In this document: piece after piece, positions 15,926 through 24,486 of the stretch | How the letters are laid out: each line of letters begins with the position of its first letter | How positions within the stretch are numbered: the stretch's first letter is position 1 | Source: Candidatus Latescibacterota bacterium | GTDB taxonomy: Bacteria > Latescibacterota > UBA2968 > UBA8231 | DNA: 64,000 nucleotides | Direction of reading: 5' to 3' | NCBI GenBank assembly: GCA_022819745.1 | Contig: JAJEGS010000045.1 | Coordinates: 56,611 to 120,610, forward strand | Program-made: the position numbers and the translations under genes | The notes under the pieces: model-generated | Database searches by the model: none | What the model saw: only the letters and a program-made list of their open reading frames with translations | Told to the model about the DNA's origin: nothing

Positions 15926-16702
15926 GTGACGAAATACCGGCTTTATATCGACGAAGTGGGAGATCCATCTCTCAAGAATTCAGGTGATCCGAATCATCGG
16001 TTTTTGAGTCTTACCGGTGTCATCGTTGATCTCGCTTATGTTCAAAAGCGAATGCATCCGGACTTGGAAGCTCTCAAGAGTCGTTATTTCGATTCACATC
16101 CAGATGAACCCGTGATAATGCATCGCAAGGAGATTGTCAATCGGCGGCCTCCATTTCAGGCACTTCGTGCCCGCGCTGTTGAAGCCGCGTTCAACAAGGA
16201 TCTCCTGAATCTCCTGCGCGAGTGGGAGTATTGCGTTGTTACGGTGTGCATCGACAAGAGAAATCACGTGGCAGCGTACGGGACTTGGCGATACGACCCG
16301 TATCACTACTGCATGGCCGTCCTTTTAGAGCGATTCAGCTCGTGGCTGAAGCGCAAAGGTGCCCGAGGAAACGTAATGGCTGAGACCCGAGGTGGTAAGG
16401 AGGATAGGCAGCTAAAGACATCCTTCCGCCGACTGTGGGAGCGAGGAACGGACTATGTAGGACCGGAACAATTTCAAGAGACGCTGACTAGCCGCAAGCT
16501 CAGGTTCAAACAGAAGACGGCCAATATCGCTGGACTACAGCTTGCCGATCTGCTTGCTCATCCTTCGCGTTGCGAGATTCTGAATGAACAGGGGTTGCTC
16601 GGAAGACCCTTAGCGCCTTTTGCCGTTCAGATTATCGGGATTCTCCAAGAGAAGTACGATCGGAAGGGGGAAGCAATATATGGAAAGCAGTTTTTACAAT
16701 AG
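15926..16702 (+). CDS. DUF3800 domain protein
   Basis: 258 residues, GTG start at 15926 with GAGGAGG upstream. The opening YRLYIDEVGDPS and the later NIAGLQLADLLAHP match the DUF3800 family, which has an RNase H-like arrangement of acidic residues (Asp in YIDE, Asp in LADL). The family is frequent in mobile and defence regions; biochemical function is not established. A damaged copy of its 5' end lies 1 kb downstream. A strong hairpin follows the stop. Confidence 0.8.
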   Translation: MTKYRLYIDEVGDPSLKNSGDPNHRFLSLTGVIVDLAYVQKRMHPDLEALKSRYFDSHPDEPVIMHRKEIVNRRPPFQALRARAVEAAFNKDLLNLLREWEYCVVTVCIDKRNHVAAYGTWRYDPYHYCMAVLLERFSSWLKRKGARGNVMAETRGGKEDRQLKTSFRRLWERGTDYVGPEQFQETLTSRKLRFKQKTANIAGLQLADLLAHPSRCEILNEQGLLGRPLAPFAVQIIGILQEKYDRKGEAIYGKQFLQ

Positions 16703-16707
16703 AAAAA

Positions 16708-16730
16708 GGGGGGCCGCAGTAAGGCCCCCC
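16708..16730 (+). terminator. Terminator hairpin after DUF3800 gene
   Basis: GGGGGGCC (16708-16715) / GGCCCCCC (16723-16730), 7-base loop, 5 bases after the stop codon. A run of A precedes it and no T run follows on the plus strand, so it may work better on the minus strand. Confidence 0.55.
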
Positions 16731-16918
16731 TCCCAATGGTCAGACTGACCACCCACCTTCGCATTAGCGAATTAGTAAAGAGTATATAGGGTCCCTCGGA
16801 TCATGTCAATCGCAATGTTGGAAGATGCGGGCAAGCCCCTGAACCTCAGTAAAGTAGGTACTAGGGCCAAGCTCATCGATCCGGCCATTCACAGGCGAGT
16901 TGTTCACTGAGACGGAAA

Positions 16919-16978
16919 GGAGGATGTTCGCCGCGTGATAAAATACCGATTTTATATTGTCGAAGTATGAGGACCAGA
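16919..16978 (+). pseudogene. Remnant of a second DUF3800 gene start
   Basis: About 50 bases match the ribosome-binding site and first eleven codons of the DUF3800 gene at 15926 with a few substitutions: GGAGGATGTTCGCCGCGTGA here versus GGAGGATATTCGCTGCGTGA there. The copy reads V-I-K-Y-R-F-Y-I-V-E-V then stops, versus V-T-K-Y-R-L-Y-I-D-E-V-G. The rest of the gene is missing. The interval 16731-17011 otherwise shows no gene. Confidence 0.6.
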
Positions 16979-17011
16979 ACAAAAAGGCGAATACCTGAGA
17001 GAAGTTGATAT

Positions 17012-17947
17012 ATGGCAGACGATGCAAACAAGAGAATACTAGACCGGGATAAAGCAGCAAACTTCGGCACAACGATCAGCGAGCCACTTGATAGTCTACG
17101 AGACTTCGTAGATTATGGAACTCACCTAATCCTCCGATGCTATTATACTTCCGAGAAATCTCTCAAAGATGTTGTTGCATTATTTTCTCTATTCAAAAAT
17201 GCCCTTTCGATGGCTGATGCTATCGAAGTCATGATGAGACAGGGAGTAATTCGTCCCACCCAACTGCAACTTCGGTCACTGTTCGAAGTGTCTGTCACGC
17301 TTCAGTGGGTTCTACAAGAATCAGGCGATGAGCGTGCTAAGGCATATCACGTTGCTAATCTCCGAAAACGACGGCTCGATTATAGACGAGATATTCCCGG
17401 CACGGTCGAGAATAAAGCTTTTAAGGATTTGTGGAATGCGGCGGGAGAGAGAACTCCCTCACCGGCGAGAGAGAAAGAAATACGTGCTCAAATTACCAGT
17501 TTGAACAAAGAGCTATCAGAGCCTTCTTGGTACGATCTCAATGAAAAATTTGAAGATTTTTATAAAAAGAAAAAATATGAGCAGGATTGGTACAAAATAC
17601 TCGGTGTAAACTCATTCCGGGAGATCGCCAAGGATGTCGGTCGTACTGCGGAGTACCGCATAATTTATATTTCGGGTTCTGAAGTCATGCACGGATCGAC
17701 GTACAGCGGCCAGTTGGCTTTTGATGACTCAAAGAAGATCATATATCCGATGAGATCGCCTGAAGAAATAGGCTTCCCGCTGAGGCTTGCTATGGCGCTG
17801 ACACTCAAGATGGTACGGTCAACGCTTGAATACTACAGACCTGCTGAGGTGGAAAATTTGAAGCGGAAGTACCGTGAAGATTGGGCTTCTCCTTTGAGGA
17901 GGATACCCGACATCAGGGTTGAAGAATTCACGGTCTCTTTAGAATAG
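17012..17947 (+). CDS. DUF5677-like hypothetical protein
   Basis: 311 residues, mostly helical and charged, with no membrane segment. The arrangement (RSLFEVSVTLQWVLQESGDERAKAYHVANLRKR early; YRIIYISGSEVMHGS late) resembles DUF5677/AbiV-like proteins found in accessory regions; this is from memory. Its base composition is more AT-rich than neighbouring housekeeping genes, suggesting acquisition. It lies just after the DUF3800 remnant, as if inserted at that point. Function unknown. Confidence 0.6.
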   Translation: MADDANKRILDRDKAANFGTTISEPLDSLRDFVDYGTHLILRCYYTSEKSLKDVVALFSLFKNALSMADAIEVMMRQGVIRPTQLQLRSLFEVSVTLQWVLQESGDERAKAYHVANLRKRRLDYRRDIPGTVENKAFKDLWNAAGERTPSPAREKEIRAQITSLNKELSEPSWYDLNEKFEDFYKKKKYEQDWYKILGVNSFREIAKDVGRTAEYRIIYISGSEVMHGSTYSGQLAFDDSKKIIYPMRSPEEIGFPLRLAMALTLKMVRSTLEYYRPAEVENLKRKYREDWASPLRRIPDIRVEEFTVSLE

Positions 17948-17982
17948 ATAGGCTCGCGTCTAGCTATTATAGTGCCTGTCAG

Positions 17983-18288
17983 TTAGACAGGCTCATAGCG
18001 CCGGACGCTGATCTCATTTGCACGGGTGCGCATCTGCGAGGCGTCGTACCAAGCCTGCATCCTCAGCAACATGTCCATACCCACGCCGAATGCCTTCTCG
18101 ATGCGCAGTGCCATCTCCGGCGATAGCGCGGCGTGACCATTTAGAAAATCCGAAAGCCTTGCCCGCCGAATCCCTAGAATCTCGGCAGTCCTTGTCACAT
18201 TTAGCCTCAACTCCTCGATAATCTCCGTGCGAATGAAGTCGCCCGGATGCGAAGGCGTCATGTTCACCTTGATGCCGTCGGTAGCCAT
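17983..18288 (-). CDS. higA: HigA-family antitoxin, apparently without its toxin
   Basis: 101 residues from ATG 18288 (an upstream in-frame start at 18333 would overlap the next gene). HTH of the HigA/VapI type: HPGDFIRTEIIEELRLNVTRTAEILGIRRARLSDFLNGHAALSPEMALRIEKAFG. The tail (LLRMQAWYDASQMR) is also typical. HigA normally follows a ~90-residue HigB toxin gene; none is adjacent, as the upstream neighbour is a PcfJ-like gene. It may be a solitary regulator or the remnant of a toxin-antitoxin pair. Confidence 0.8.
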   Translation of the reverse strand: MATDGIKVNMTPSHPGDFIRTEIIEELRLNVTRTAEILGIRRARLSDFLNGHAALSPEMALRIEKAFGVGMDMLLRMQAWYDASQMRTRANEISVRRYEPV

Positions 18289-18296
18289 CGATGGAC

Positions 18297-19910
18297 TCAG
18301 TAGCGCTTGCTGATGAATTCGCGGCTCATCCACTGCCCGAGTACCTTCTGCGAGCGGAGCAGCAGCTTCTGATAAGCGCGCTCTAAGTTCTTTTTGTTTT
18401 TTGCGTTGGGCAGGGCGTTAAAACGGCCGCGGATTTGGGTGATGGCGCGGCTGCGTGGATCGACGGCAATGGTGAGGATGCGGTGGCGGCGGCCCTTGCC
18501 GTCTTCTACGCCGAGAGACCAGATCGAGGTACTGCCGTTGCGGCAGCTCTTGGCGTAGGTATAGACGCAGTGACCCATTTCGCGGCCCTCGGCTCCCAGT
18601 TCGTGGTTGGAGAGCAGCTCCTTTACGCTCCAGGTGAGGGTCTCGCCGAGTTGCTTGTCTTCCTGCTTCATCTCGAATTCGCCGATACTCGAAGCGCCCC
18701 AAGACATGTGCCGGACGCGCACCTTTTTGCCACCAGCTCTGTCTGGCTCGGCATCTTCATCGGGTAGCAGCACCTGCCGCGCCAGTGCTTCGTGCCACTC
18801 GTCAACTTGGCGCAACAGCTTGGGAATGCTGCGGCTCTTCATCGAGAAGTTCGGTTGTGGCGACGGCCCTTGCTCGACGCGACCGCCGGGCAGGACAATT
18901 TGCTGCGGCACGTATTTCTGATTGTAGATGTAATCGACGATGGGGCCGACGTGGGCTGGGTCGAGCATGGGATTGTTGGCAAAAAACAGAATCGCGGTGG
19001 ACCAAAAGTCCTCGTTTTCAAACGACTGGCCCAGCCGAGTGCCAATCACCGCCCGCGCCAGCGTCGGACTGCCGCCTTGGCCCAAGACTTGACCCCAGCG
19101 CAGGGCATGGGCGATGGAGAGGTCGTCGGGGGCGGCGAGGAAGCAGTGGGCCGACTTCTTGCTTAAGGCGACGGGGAGGTCGGCGGTGCGGATGTTGTGC
19201 CCGGCGCCGATGTGTTTGAACCACGTCTGATGCAAGCCCGCCTCTGGCATCTGCGTGGTGAAAAAGGCCGCGTCCATAAAAGTGGGTACGTCATAGCGGG
19301 CCAGCAGGTGGCAGGCGAGATGGTGGAACTGCTTGCGGGGGTTGTGGCTCGGCGGCACCCACTCGGCTACGGGGCGCACCCAGTCTTCTGAATGGCGGGC
19401 CAAGGCGGCTAGGCCGTCGATGAAGTTGTTTTGCGGGTGGGCACCGAACGCGGGGATGACGGGATCGAGGCGAAAGAGATCGGCACGGCGCGCAGCTTGG
19501 AGCAGGATGTCGAGAAAGGCACGGCGCGTCGGGCCGTAGGAAAAGGCGTTGAAGAGGCCGCGGATCTTGTAGAGGTAGTCGGCACCGAGCCGTCCCTTGG
19601 GGAGCGTGCGGTCGTAGAGCTGGCGGATGGTGTTGGCCGGGCTGCGCGTTTGCTGGCGGGTGCGGGTGAGCGCGGCCTCGCCCTGTTGGCGGCGGGCGAG
19701 TTGGCGCTCCTTTTGGATCTGGCGATTGCTTTTGTGGAGTCCGTCGCCCAAACCGCGCTTGCGGCACCAAGCCCGGTACTCGTTCTCGGATTGGAGACCC
19801 AAGGCGCGGATGTGGCTTCTGAGATTGGCGCGGTTGTGGGCTCGCTCGATCTCGCTGCGGACATTTCTTTTGCGGCGGCGCGCCATAGCCAAGTTCCGGT
19901 TTTGAGGCAC
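18297..19910 (-). CDS. PcfJ-like protein
   Basis: About 530-537 residues; GTG 19910 or ATG 19886 could start it. The N-terminus is strongly basic (MARRRKRNVRSEIERAHNR). The C-terminal part contains the PcfJ-like segment GREMGHCVYTYAKSCRNGSTSIWSL followed by RRHRILTIAV, matching proteins first described on conjugative plasmids. The role of this family is unknown, and it is common on mobile elements and in some environmental genomes. It lies 8 bases upstream of the orphan higA and may share its transcript. Confidence 0.65.
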   Translation of the reverse strand: MPQNRNLAMARRRKRNVRSEIERAHNRANLRSHIRALGLQSENEYRAWCRKRGLGDGLHKSNRQIQKERQLARRQQGEAALTRTRQQTRSPANTIRQLYDRTLPKGRLGADYLYKIRGLFNAFSYGPTRRAFLDILLQAARRADLFRLDPVIPAFGAHPQNNFIDGLAALARHSEDWVRPVAEWVPPSHNPRKQFHHLACHLLARYDVPTFMDAAFFTTQMPEAGLHQTWFKHIGAGHNIRTADLPVALSKKSAHCFLAAPDDLSIAHALRWGQVLGQGGSPTLARAVIGTRLGQSFENEDFWSTAILFFANNPMLDPAHVGPIVDYIYNQKYVPQQIVLPGGRVEQGPSPQPNFSMKSRSIPKLLRQVDEWHEALARQVLLPDEDAEPDRAGGKKVRVRHMSWGASSIGEFEMKQEDKQLGETLTWSVKELLSNHELGAEGREMGHCVYTYAKSCRNGSTSIWSLGVEDGKGRRHRILTIAVDPRSRAITQIRGRFNALPNAKNKKNLERAYQKLLLRSQKVLGQWMSREFISKRY

Positions 19911-20036
19911 TCCTTAATGAGTCGCACCGCTAGAGCAATGTCAACCGTGCCACCGCGTCGCAGTGCCGCGCCGCTTGCCCTCGCCAGTATCGGCGGTTTA
20001 ATTTGCTCTTATCCACCAACCCAACACGACGCGCCC

Positions 20037-20681
20037 ATGCTAGATCGCAATCCTATTCCACTCTTTCCTCTGCCAGTGGTCGTTTTCCCCGACCAAATCG
20101 TGCCCCTGCACATATTTGAGCCGCGCTACAAGCAGATGCTCGCGGATGTGAGGGCGGCTGACGAGCGCGGCGAGATCTTGCCCATTGGCATGATTTTGGG
20201 GGAGGACCGCGAGGTGCAGGGCGAGGTGGGCTGCGCGATGCTGTTGGCTAAAGTGCTCGACGAGTTTGACGATGGCCGACTCAACATCATCGGCCGCGGC
20301 GGGCGGCGCTTTCGCATCGCGCGCATTGCCGAGGACAAGCCCTATTTAGAGGCGTGGGTAGAGTACGTAGATGACGCCGAGGAGCCGACGGATCCAGTGC
20401 TTTTGGCTAAGGCTGTTGCGGCGCTAGAGAAGTTGGTGGGGCAACTTGAGGAAGTGACCGGTATGCGCGCTGAAGTAGGGTCTCTGCAAAACGCCTTTCA
20501 GATCGCCCAAGTGACGGGTCTCGACTTAGAGGTTAGGCAACAACTGCTGGAAATGACGACTGAAAATGGCCGCTTACACGCGCTCTGCGAGTACTTTGAG
20601 CAAATGATCCCCCTGCTAGAGGCGGAGGGCAAGCTCCATCGCTTGGCGTCCGCCAATGGGCACACCGGAAGCCACAAATAA
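20037..20681 (+). CDS. LON N-terminal (substrate-binding) domain protein
   Basis: 214 residues from ATG 20037 (MLDRNPIPLFPLPVVVFP); the open frame extends far upstream but overlaps the divergent PcfJ-like gene and is not protein-like. The whole protein is a stand-alone LON domain: LFPLPVVVFPDQIVPLHIFEPRYKQML, GDGRLNIIGRGGRRFRI-type middle and a helical C-terminus. It lacks the AAA and protease domains of Lon. Stand-alone LON proteins are common and their role is uncertain, possibly substrate or adaptor binding. Convergent with the DtxR gene. Confidence 0.88.
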   Translation: MLDRNPIPLFPLPVVVFPDQIVPLHIFEPRYKQMLADVRAADERGEILPIGMILGEDREVQGEVGCAMLLAKVLDEFDDGRLNIIGRGGRRFRIARIAEDKPYLEAWVEYVDDAEEPTDPVLLAKAVAALEKLVGQLEEVTGMRAEVGSLQNAFQIAQVTGLDLEVRQQLLEMTTENGRLHALCEYFEQMIPLLEAEGKLHRLASANGHTGSHK

Positions 20682-20683
20682 AA

Positions 20684-21355
20684 TTAGTCGGTCTCGACGA
20701 AGATACTACCAGCCACTTCCAATCCCAGCGACACTTCCTTTTTCTTGGAAGTACCGATCTTCAATTGCAGTGGGCCGTTAAAGGGTGCCTTGGCAGTGAC
20801 TTCGACCCGGGTGCCTAGGCGCAATTGCAAATTTTCCATATAGCGCAGCATCTGAGGATTGCGGTCGCTGACTCGGCGGATGACGGCGGATTGGCCGTCT
20901 TTTAGCTCGGAGAGACGGCGGTACTTCGGGTGGTCTATCTGGCCTTGCTTAGTGGGGATCGGCTCGCCGTGGGCACCGACGGTAGGATAGCCCAACGCTT
21001 CGTCGATGCGATCTTCAAATTCCTCGGAAATAGCGTGCTCTAGGCGGTCGGCCTCGGCGTCAATTTGGTCCCAGGAATAGCCCAACGCTTGGCTGAGATA
21101 CAGCTCGATCAAGCGGTGATGGCGGATGGTCTCCAAGGCGATCTTCTCGCCGCTGGCCGTTAGCTCGACCCCGTGGTACGGCGTGTAGATGAGCAGGTTC
21201 AGCTCGGCGAGCTTCTTGATCATGTTCGTCGCTGAGGCCGCAGCCACTTCCATGCGGCTGGCGATCACCGAGGTAGTGACGCGCCCGCCGTGCTCGTCGC
21301 TGTGCTGCAATTTGTAAATCGTCTTGAGATAATCCTCAATAGCTTGCGTTAGCAC
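20684..21355 (-). CDS. DtxR/MntR-family metal-dependent repressor
   Basis: 223 residues with the three DtxR parts in order. These are a winged HTH (TTSVIASRMEVAAASATNMIKKLAELNLLIYTPYHGVELT, ~27-68), a dimerisation/metal domain (HHRLIELYLSQALGYSWDQIDAEADRLEHAISEEFEDRI, ~78-120), and a C-terminal SH3-like/FeoA domain (LSELKDGQSAVIRRVSDR...). It is divergent from a metal ABC importer with a palindrome in the shared region, so it very likely represses that operon when Mn2+ or Fe2+ is plentiful. The metal cannot be told from the sequence. Confidence 0.9.
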   Translation of the reverse strand: MLTQAIEDYLKTIYKLQHSDEHGGRVTTSVIASRMEVAAASATNMIKKLAELNLLIYTPYHGVELTASGEKIALETIRHHRLIELYLSQALGYSWDQIDAEADRLEHAISEEFEDRIDEALGYPTVGAHGEPIPTKQGQIDHPKYRRLSELKDGQSAVIRRVSDRNPQMLRYMENLQLRLGTRVEVTAKAPFNGPLQLKIGTSKKKEVSLGLEVAGSIFVETD

Positions 21356-21421
21356 CCCTTACCTCCAAGGTTAAGCGCTTTGTTTTTTAAGATAAGACCA
21401 AAAACAGATTTAGCAATGGCC

Positions 21422-21449
21422 TTGACAGTTTTTTAGCCATAACTAAATT
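21422..21449 (+). promoter_or_regulatory. Importer promoter with overlapping DtxR-type operator
   Basis: TTGACA (21422-21427) and TAAATT (21444-21449), spacer 16. Between them lies the inverted repeat TTTAG-CCATAA-CTAAA (21432-21447), placed where a bound repressor would block RNA polymerase. A related half-site, AACTAAAAC, follows at 21466. Confidence 0.55.
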
Positions 21450-21491
21450 TTTATTTTTGCATGTCAACTAAAACTAGATAAGCAAAGGACT

Positions 21492-22388
21492 ATGCTCTGG
21501 ATTTTCATTTTGTTGTGCGCGTTGGGTTGCGCCGCTCCCGAGCGCGACGACGGGCGGATTGAGGTGGTGTGTACCACCGGGATGGTGGCCGACCTCGCCC
21601 GCAATATCGGCGGCGACCGCATCTCGGTTGTCGGGATGATGGGGCCGGGCGTCGATCCGCATTACTACAAGGCATCGCAAGGCGATTTGGCCAAGCTGAC
21701 GGCTGCGGATTTGATTCTCTTCAACGGCCTTTTTCTCGAAGGCAAGATGGAAGATATCTTCGCCAAAATGGCTCGCAGCAAGCAGGTGTTGGCCGTGGCC
21801 GAGCAAATACCAGAAAAGCGCTTGCTGCGCCCGCCGGAATTTGAAGGCAACTTCGATCCCCACATATGGTTCGACGTGTCGCTGTGGGCGCAGACGATCG
21901 AGCCAGTCGTGGCTCGTCTGAGCGCAATAGACCCGGACGGGGCGGCGGTCTATCGCCAGAACGGCGCGCGCTATCGGGAGCGCCTCGACGCGCTGCATCA
22001 ATGGGTCGTCGAGCAGGTCGAGTTGCTGCCGGAGGCCAGCCGCGTGCTGATTACGGCTCACGACGCCTTTGGCTACTTTGGCCGGGCCTACGGAGTGGAG
22101 GTCGTCGGCCTGCAAGGCATTTCCACGGTGGCCGACTACGGGGTCAACGATGTCACCCGGCTAGTCGATTTGATCGTAGAGCGCCAAGTCAAGGCCATCT
22201 TCGTCGAGAGCAGCGTGCCCGTGCGCTCGATTGAGGCCGTGCGCGAAGGGTGCTTGGACCGCGGCTTCCAAGTGGAAATAGGCGGCACCCTATACTCGGA
22301 TGCGATGGGATCCGCAGGCAGCGGTGCCGACACGTATGTGGGCATGGTCGAAAGCAACGTCAACACCATTGTGGGAGCTTTGCGGTGA
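21492..22388 (+). CDS. Metal ABC transporter substrate-binding lipoprotein
   Basis: 298 residues of the cluster A-I (TroA/MntC/ZnuA) family. A short hydrophobic leader ends in ALGC, a plausible lipobox. Expected metal ligands are visible: His in [17 protein letters not shown], His in [12 protein letters not shown], Glu in IFVESS and Asp in YSDAMG. It lacks the His-rich loop of ZnuA, which favours Mn/Fe over Zn. First gene of an importer operon under the DtxR-type repressor; it overlaps the ATPase gene by 4 bases (GTGA). Confidence 0.9.
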   Translation: MLWIFILLCALGCAAPERDDGRIEVVCTTGMVADLARNIGGDRISVVGMMGPGVDPHYYKASQGDLAKLTAADLILFNGLFLEGKMEDIFAKMARSKQVLAVAEQIPEKRLLRPPEFEGNFDPHIWFDVSLWAQTIEPVVARLSAIDPDGAAVYRQNGARYRERLDALHQWVVEQVELLPEASRVLITAHDAFGYFGRAYGVEVVGLQGISTVADYGVNDVTRLVDLIVERQVKAIFVESSVPVRSIEAVREGCLDRGFQVEIGGTLYSDAMGSAGSGADTYVGMVESNVNTIVGALR

Positions 22389-23155
22389 GCGCACCCCATC
22401 CCATCCAGATCCACGACATGACCATTGCCTACCACAAGAAGCCAGTGCTGTGGGACGTGGATCTCGATGTGCCCGAAGGGCAACTCGTGGGCATCATCGG
22501 TCCCAACGGCTCGGGCAAAAGCACCATGATCAAGGCCATTATGGACCTCGTGCCCAAGGCGTCGGGGTGGGTCAAGATCTACGGCGAGGAATACAGCCAA
22601 ATGCGCAAGATCATCGGCTATGTGCCGCAGCGCGAGTCCGTGGATTGGGACTTTCCGGTTAGTGCGCTCGACGTGGTGCTGATGGGCCGCTACGGCCACG
22701 TGGGATGGATGCGGCGGCCGAGCAAGGAAGATCGCCGCTTGGCTTGGGCGGCTCTCGACGAGGTGGGCATGACCCCCTTTGCCGAGCGGCAGATCAGCCA
22801 GCTATCGGGCGGCCAGCAGCAGCGGGTCTTTCTCGCCCGCGCCTTGGCCCAAGAGGCCCGCATCTACATCATGGACGAGCCGCTTGCCGGCGTGGATGCG
22901 GCGACCGAACGCGCGATCATCGCCAGCTTGGTCGCCCTGCGCGAGCGGGGAAAAACCATCTTGGTCGTGCATCACGACTTGCAGACCGTAACCGAATACT
23001 TCGACTGGGTCATCATGCTCAATATGCGAGTCGTGGCATCTGGCCCCACCCGCGAAGTTTTTACCGACGACAACCTGCAAAAGACCTATGGGGGTCGGCT
23101 GACCGTGCTGTCGCAGGCCGCCCAAGCCATGGCCGAGCAGCGGCGCGAGGGCTGA
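22385..23155 (+). CDS. Metal ABC transporter ATPase
   Basis: 256 residues from GTG 22385, overlapping the preceding stop. Walker [11 protein letters not shown]-loop [17 protein letters not shown] signature LSGGQQQR, Walker [13 protein letters not shown] and switch His VVHHD are all intact. The Q-loop sequence [11 protein letters not shown] is typical of Mn/Zn importer ATPases (MntB/TroB type). It energises import with the two permeases that follow. Confidence 0.93.
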   Translation: MSAPHPIQIHDMTIAYHKKPVLWDVDLDVPEGQLVGIIGPNGSGKSTMIKAIMDLVPKASGWVKIYGEEYSQMRKIIGYVPQRESVDWDFPVSALDVVLMGRYGHVGWMRRPSKEDRRLAWAALDEVGMTPFAERQISQLSGGQQQRVFLARALAQEARIYIMDEPLAGVDAATERAIIASLVALRERGKTILVVHHDLQTVTEYFDWVIMLNMRVVASGPTREVFTDDNLQKTYGGRLTVLSQAAQAMAEQRREG

Positions 23156-23157
23156 CG

Positions 23158-24486
23158 ATGCTAGTCGAAAACGCCCTGCGCTTCTTGAGCTTGGCCGACG
23201 CCAATGTGCGCTTCGTGCTCTTCGGCTCTCTGCTGATCGGCGCGACCGGCGGGTTGCTGGGGTCGTTTGCGGTGTTGCGGCGGCGAAGCCTCGTCGGCGA
23301 CGCGCTGGCGCACGCGGCCCTGCCCGGGGTGGCGTTGGCCTATTTGTGGACGGGGAGCAAGGCCCTGCCGGTGCTGCTGACGGGCGCAGCGATTTCCGGG
23401 GTCCTCGGCGTGTTGGTGATGCAGTTCATCATCAACTATACCCGCGTCAAGGCGGATTCGGCGATTGGCATTGTGCTGTCGGTATTTTTTGGCGTGGGGA
23501 TCGTGCTGTTGACTCACGTTCAGCGGGTTGGCACGGGCAATCAGAGTGGCTTGGACAAGTTCCTCTTTGGGCAGGCGGCCTCGCTGGTGGATGACGACCT
23601 GCGCGTCATGAGCGTGCTGGCGGGTCTTATCATCCTCGCGGTGGCCTTGTTTTTTAAGGAATTCAAGGCGCTGATTTTCGACGCGGACTTTTTGCAGACA
23701 CTCGGGTACTCGTCTCGCTGGATCGACGCCCTGCTGATGGGGCTGATCGCGCTGACGGTGATCGTGGGCTTGCAGGCCGTAGGCGTGGTGCTGATTGCGG
23801 CCATGCTCATCACGCCGGCTGTGGCGGCGCGCTTTTGGACCGAGCACCTGCACAAGATGGTGCTGCTCGCCGCTGCTTTTGGGGGCTTGTCTGGGGTCGT
23901 CGGCACCTTCATCAGTTCCTTGGTGCCGCGGATACCCACTGGCCCGGTGATGGTGCTCAGCGCCACCTTGTGCTTTGTGGTGTCGGCTCTTTTTGCGCCC
24001 CAGCGAGGGGTGTTGGCGCGGTGGCGCAGGCAGCGGCACAACAGCCGCCGCGAGAGCCAACAGCATTTTTTGCGCGCCTGCGTCGAGCTACAAGAGAAGC
24101 TGGGGACGAGTCGTTCCTTGGCCGTGGAGGAACTGGCCATTGAGATGGGCCTGTCGCCGGACCGGGTCAAACGCCTCGGGCGGCGGCTCGCCGAAAAGGG
24201 GTTAGTCTCCGCTCAGGATGGGCGTTTCGCCCTGACGGACCCAGGAGCGGAGGAAGGGCTTTTCGTGGTTAAATCGCACCGCTTGTGGGAGCACTATTTG
24301 TATTATCGGGCCATACTCGACGCCGATCACGTGGATCGGCCCGCCGACGAAGTCGAGCACTTGCTGACGCCGGAAATCATCGCCGAGTTAGAGGACCTCC
24401 TCCAGCGCGAGCAAGGGCTGGACCCGGCCCGGATCGTCAACATACACGGCACCGGCAGCCACTACCGCCGGGGAGGCCGCGAATGA
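23158..24486 (+). CDS. Metal ABC permease with C-terminal DtxR-like domain
   Basis: 442 residues from ATG 23158, 2 bases after the ATPase stop. Residues ~1-285 form an ABC-3 family permease with about eight membrane helices (GGLLGSFAVLRRRSLVGDALAHAALPGVALAYLW early). Residues ~300-440 read as a DtxR-type winged HTH plus dimerisation helix: VEELAIEMGLSPDRVKRLGRRLAEKGLVSAQ, then KSHRLWEHYLYYRAILDADHVDRPADEVEHLL. This cytoplasmic tail could sense metal and gate or regulate transport. It overlaps the second permease by 4 bases (ATGA). Confidence 0.9.
   Translation: MLVENALRFLSLADANVRFVLFGSLLIGATGGLLGSFAVLRRRSLVGDALAHAALPGVALAYLWTGSKALPVLLTGAAISGVLGVLVMQFIINYTRVKADSAIGIVLSVFFGVGIVLLTHVQRVGTGNQSGLDKFLFGQAASLVDDDLRVMSVLAGLIILAVALFFKEFKALIFDADFLQTLGYSSRWIDALLMGLIALTVIVGLQAVGVVLIAAMLITPAVAARFWTEHLHKMVLLAAAFGGLSGVVGTFISSLVPRIPTGPVMVLSATLCFVVSALFAPQRGVLARWRRQRHNSRRESQQHFLRACVELQEKLGTSRSLAVEELAIEMGLSPDRVKRLGRRLAEKGLVSAQDGRFALTDPGAEEGLFVVKSHRLWEHYLYYRAILDADHVDRPADEVEHLLTPEIIAELEDLLQREQGLDPARIVNIHGTGSHYRRGGRE

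Noticed and set aside
19431..20036. N-terminal extension of the LON-domain frame
   Set aside because: It lies entirely over the PcfJ-like gene on the other strand and its near upstream sequence, and is unlike the family. ATG 20037 gives a normal LON start.
22705..23157. N-terminal extension of the first permease frame
   Set aside because: It overlaps the ATPase gene in another frame; ATG 23158 begins with a normal permease sequence.
23161..24066. 301-residue minus-strand frame over the first metal permease
   Set aside because: Composition (long His/Gln/Arg-rich runs) is typical of antisense to hydrophobic genes; the permease on the plus strand is unambiguous.
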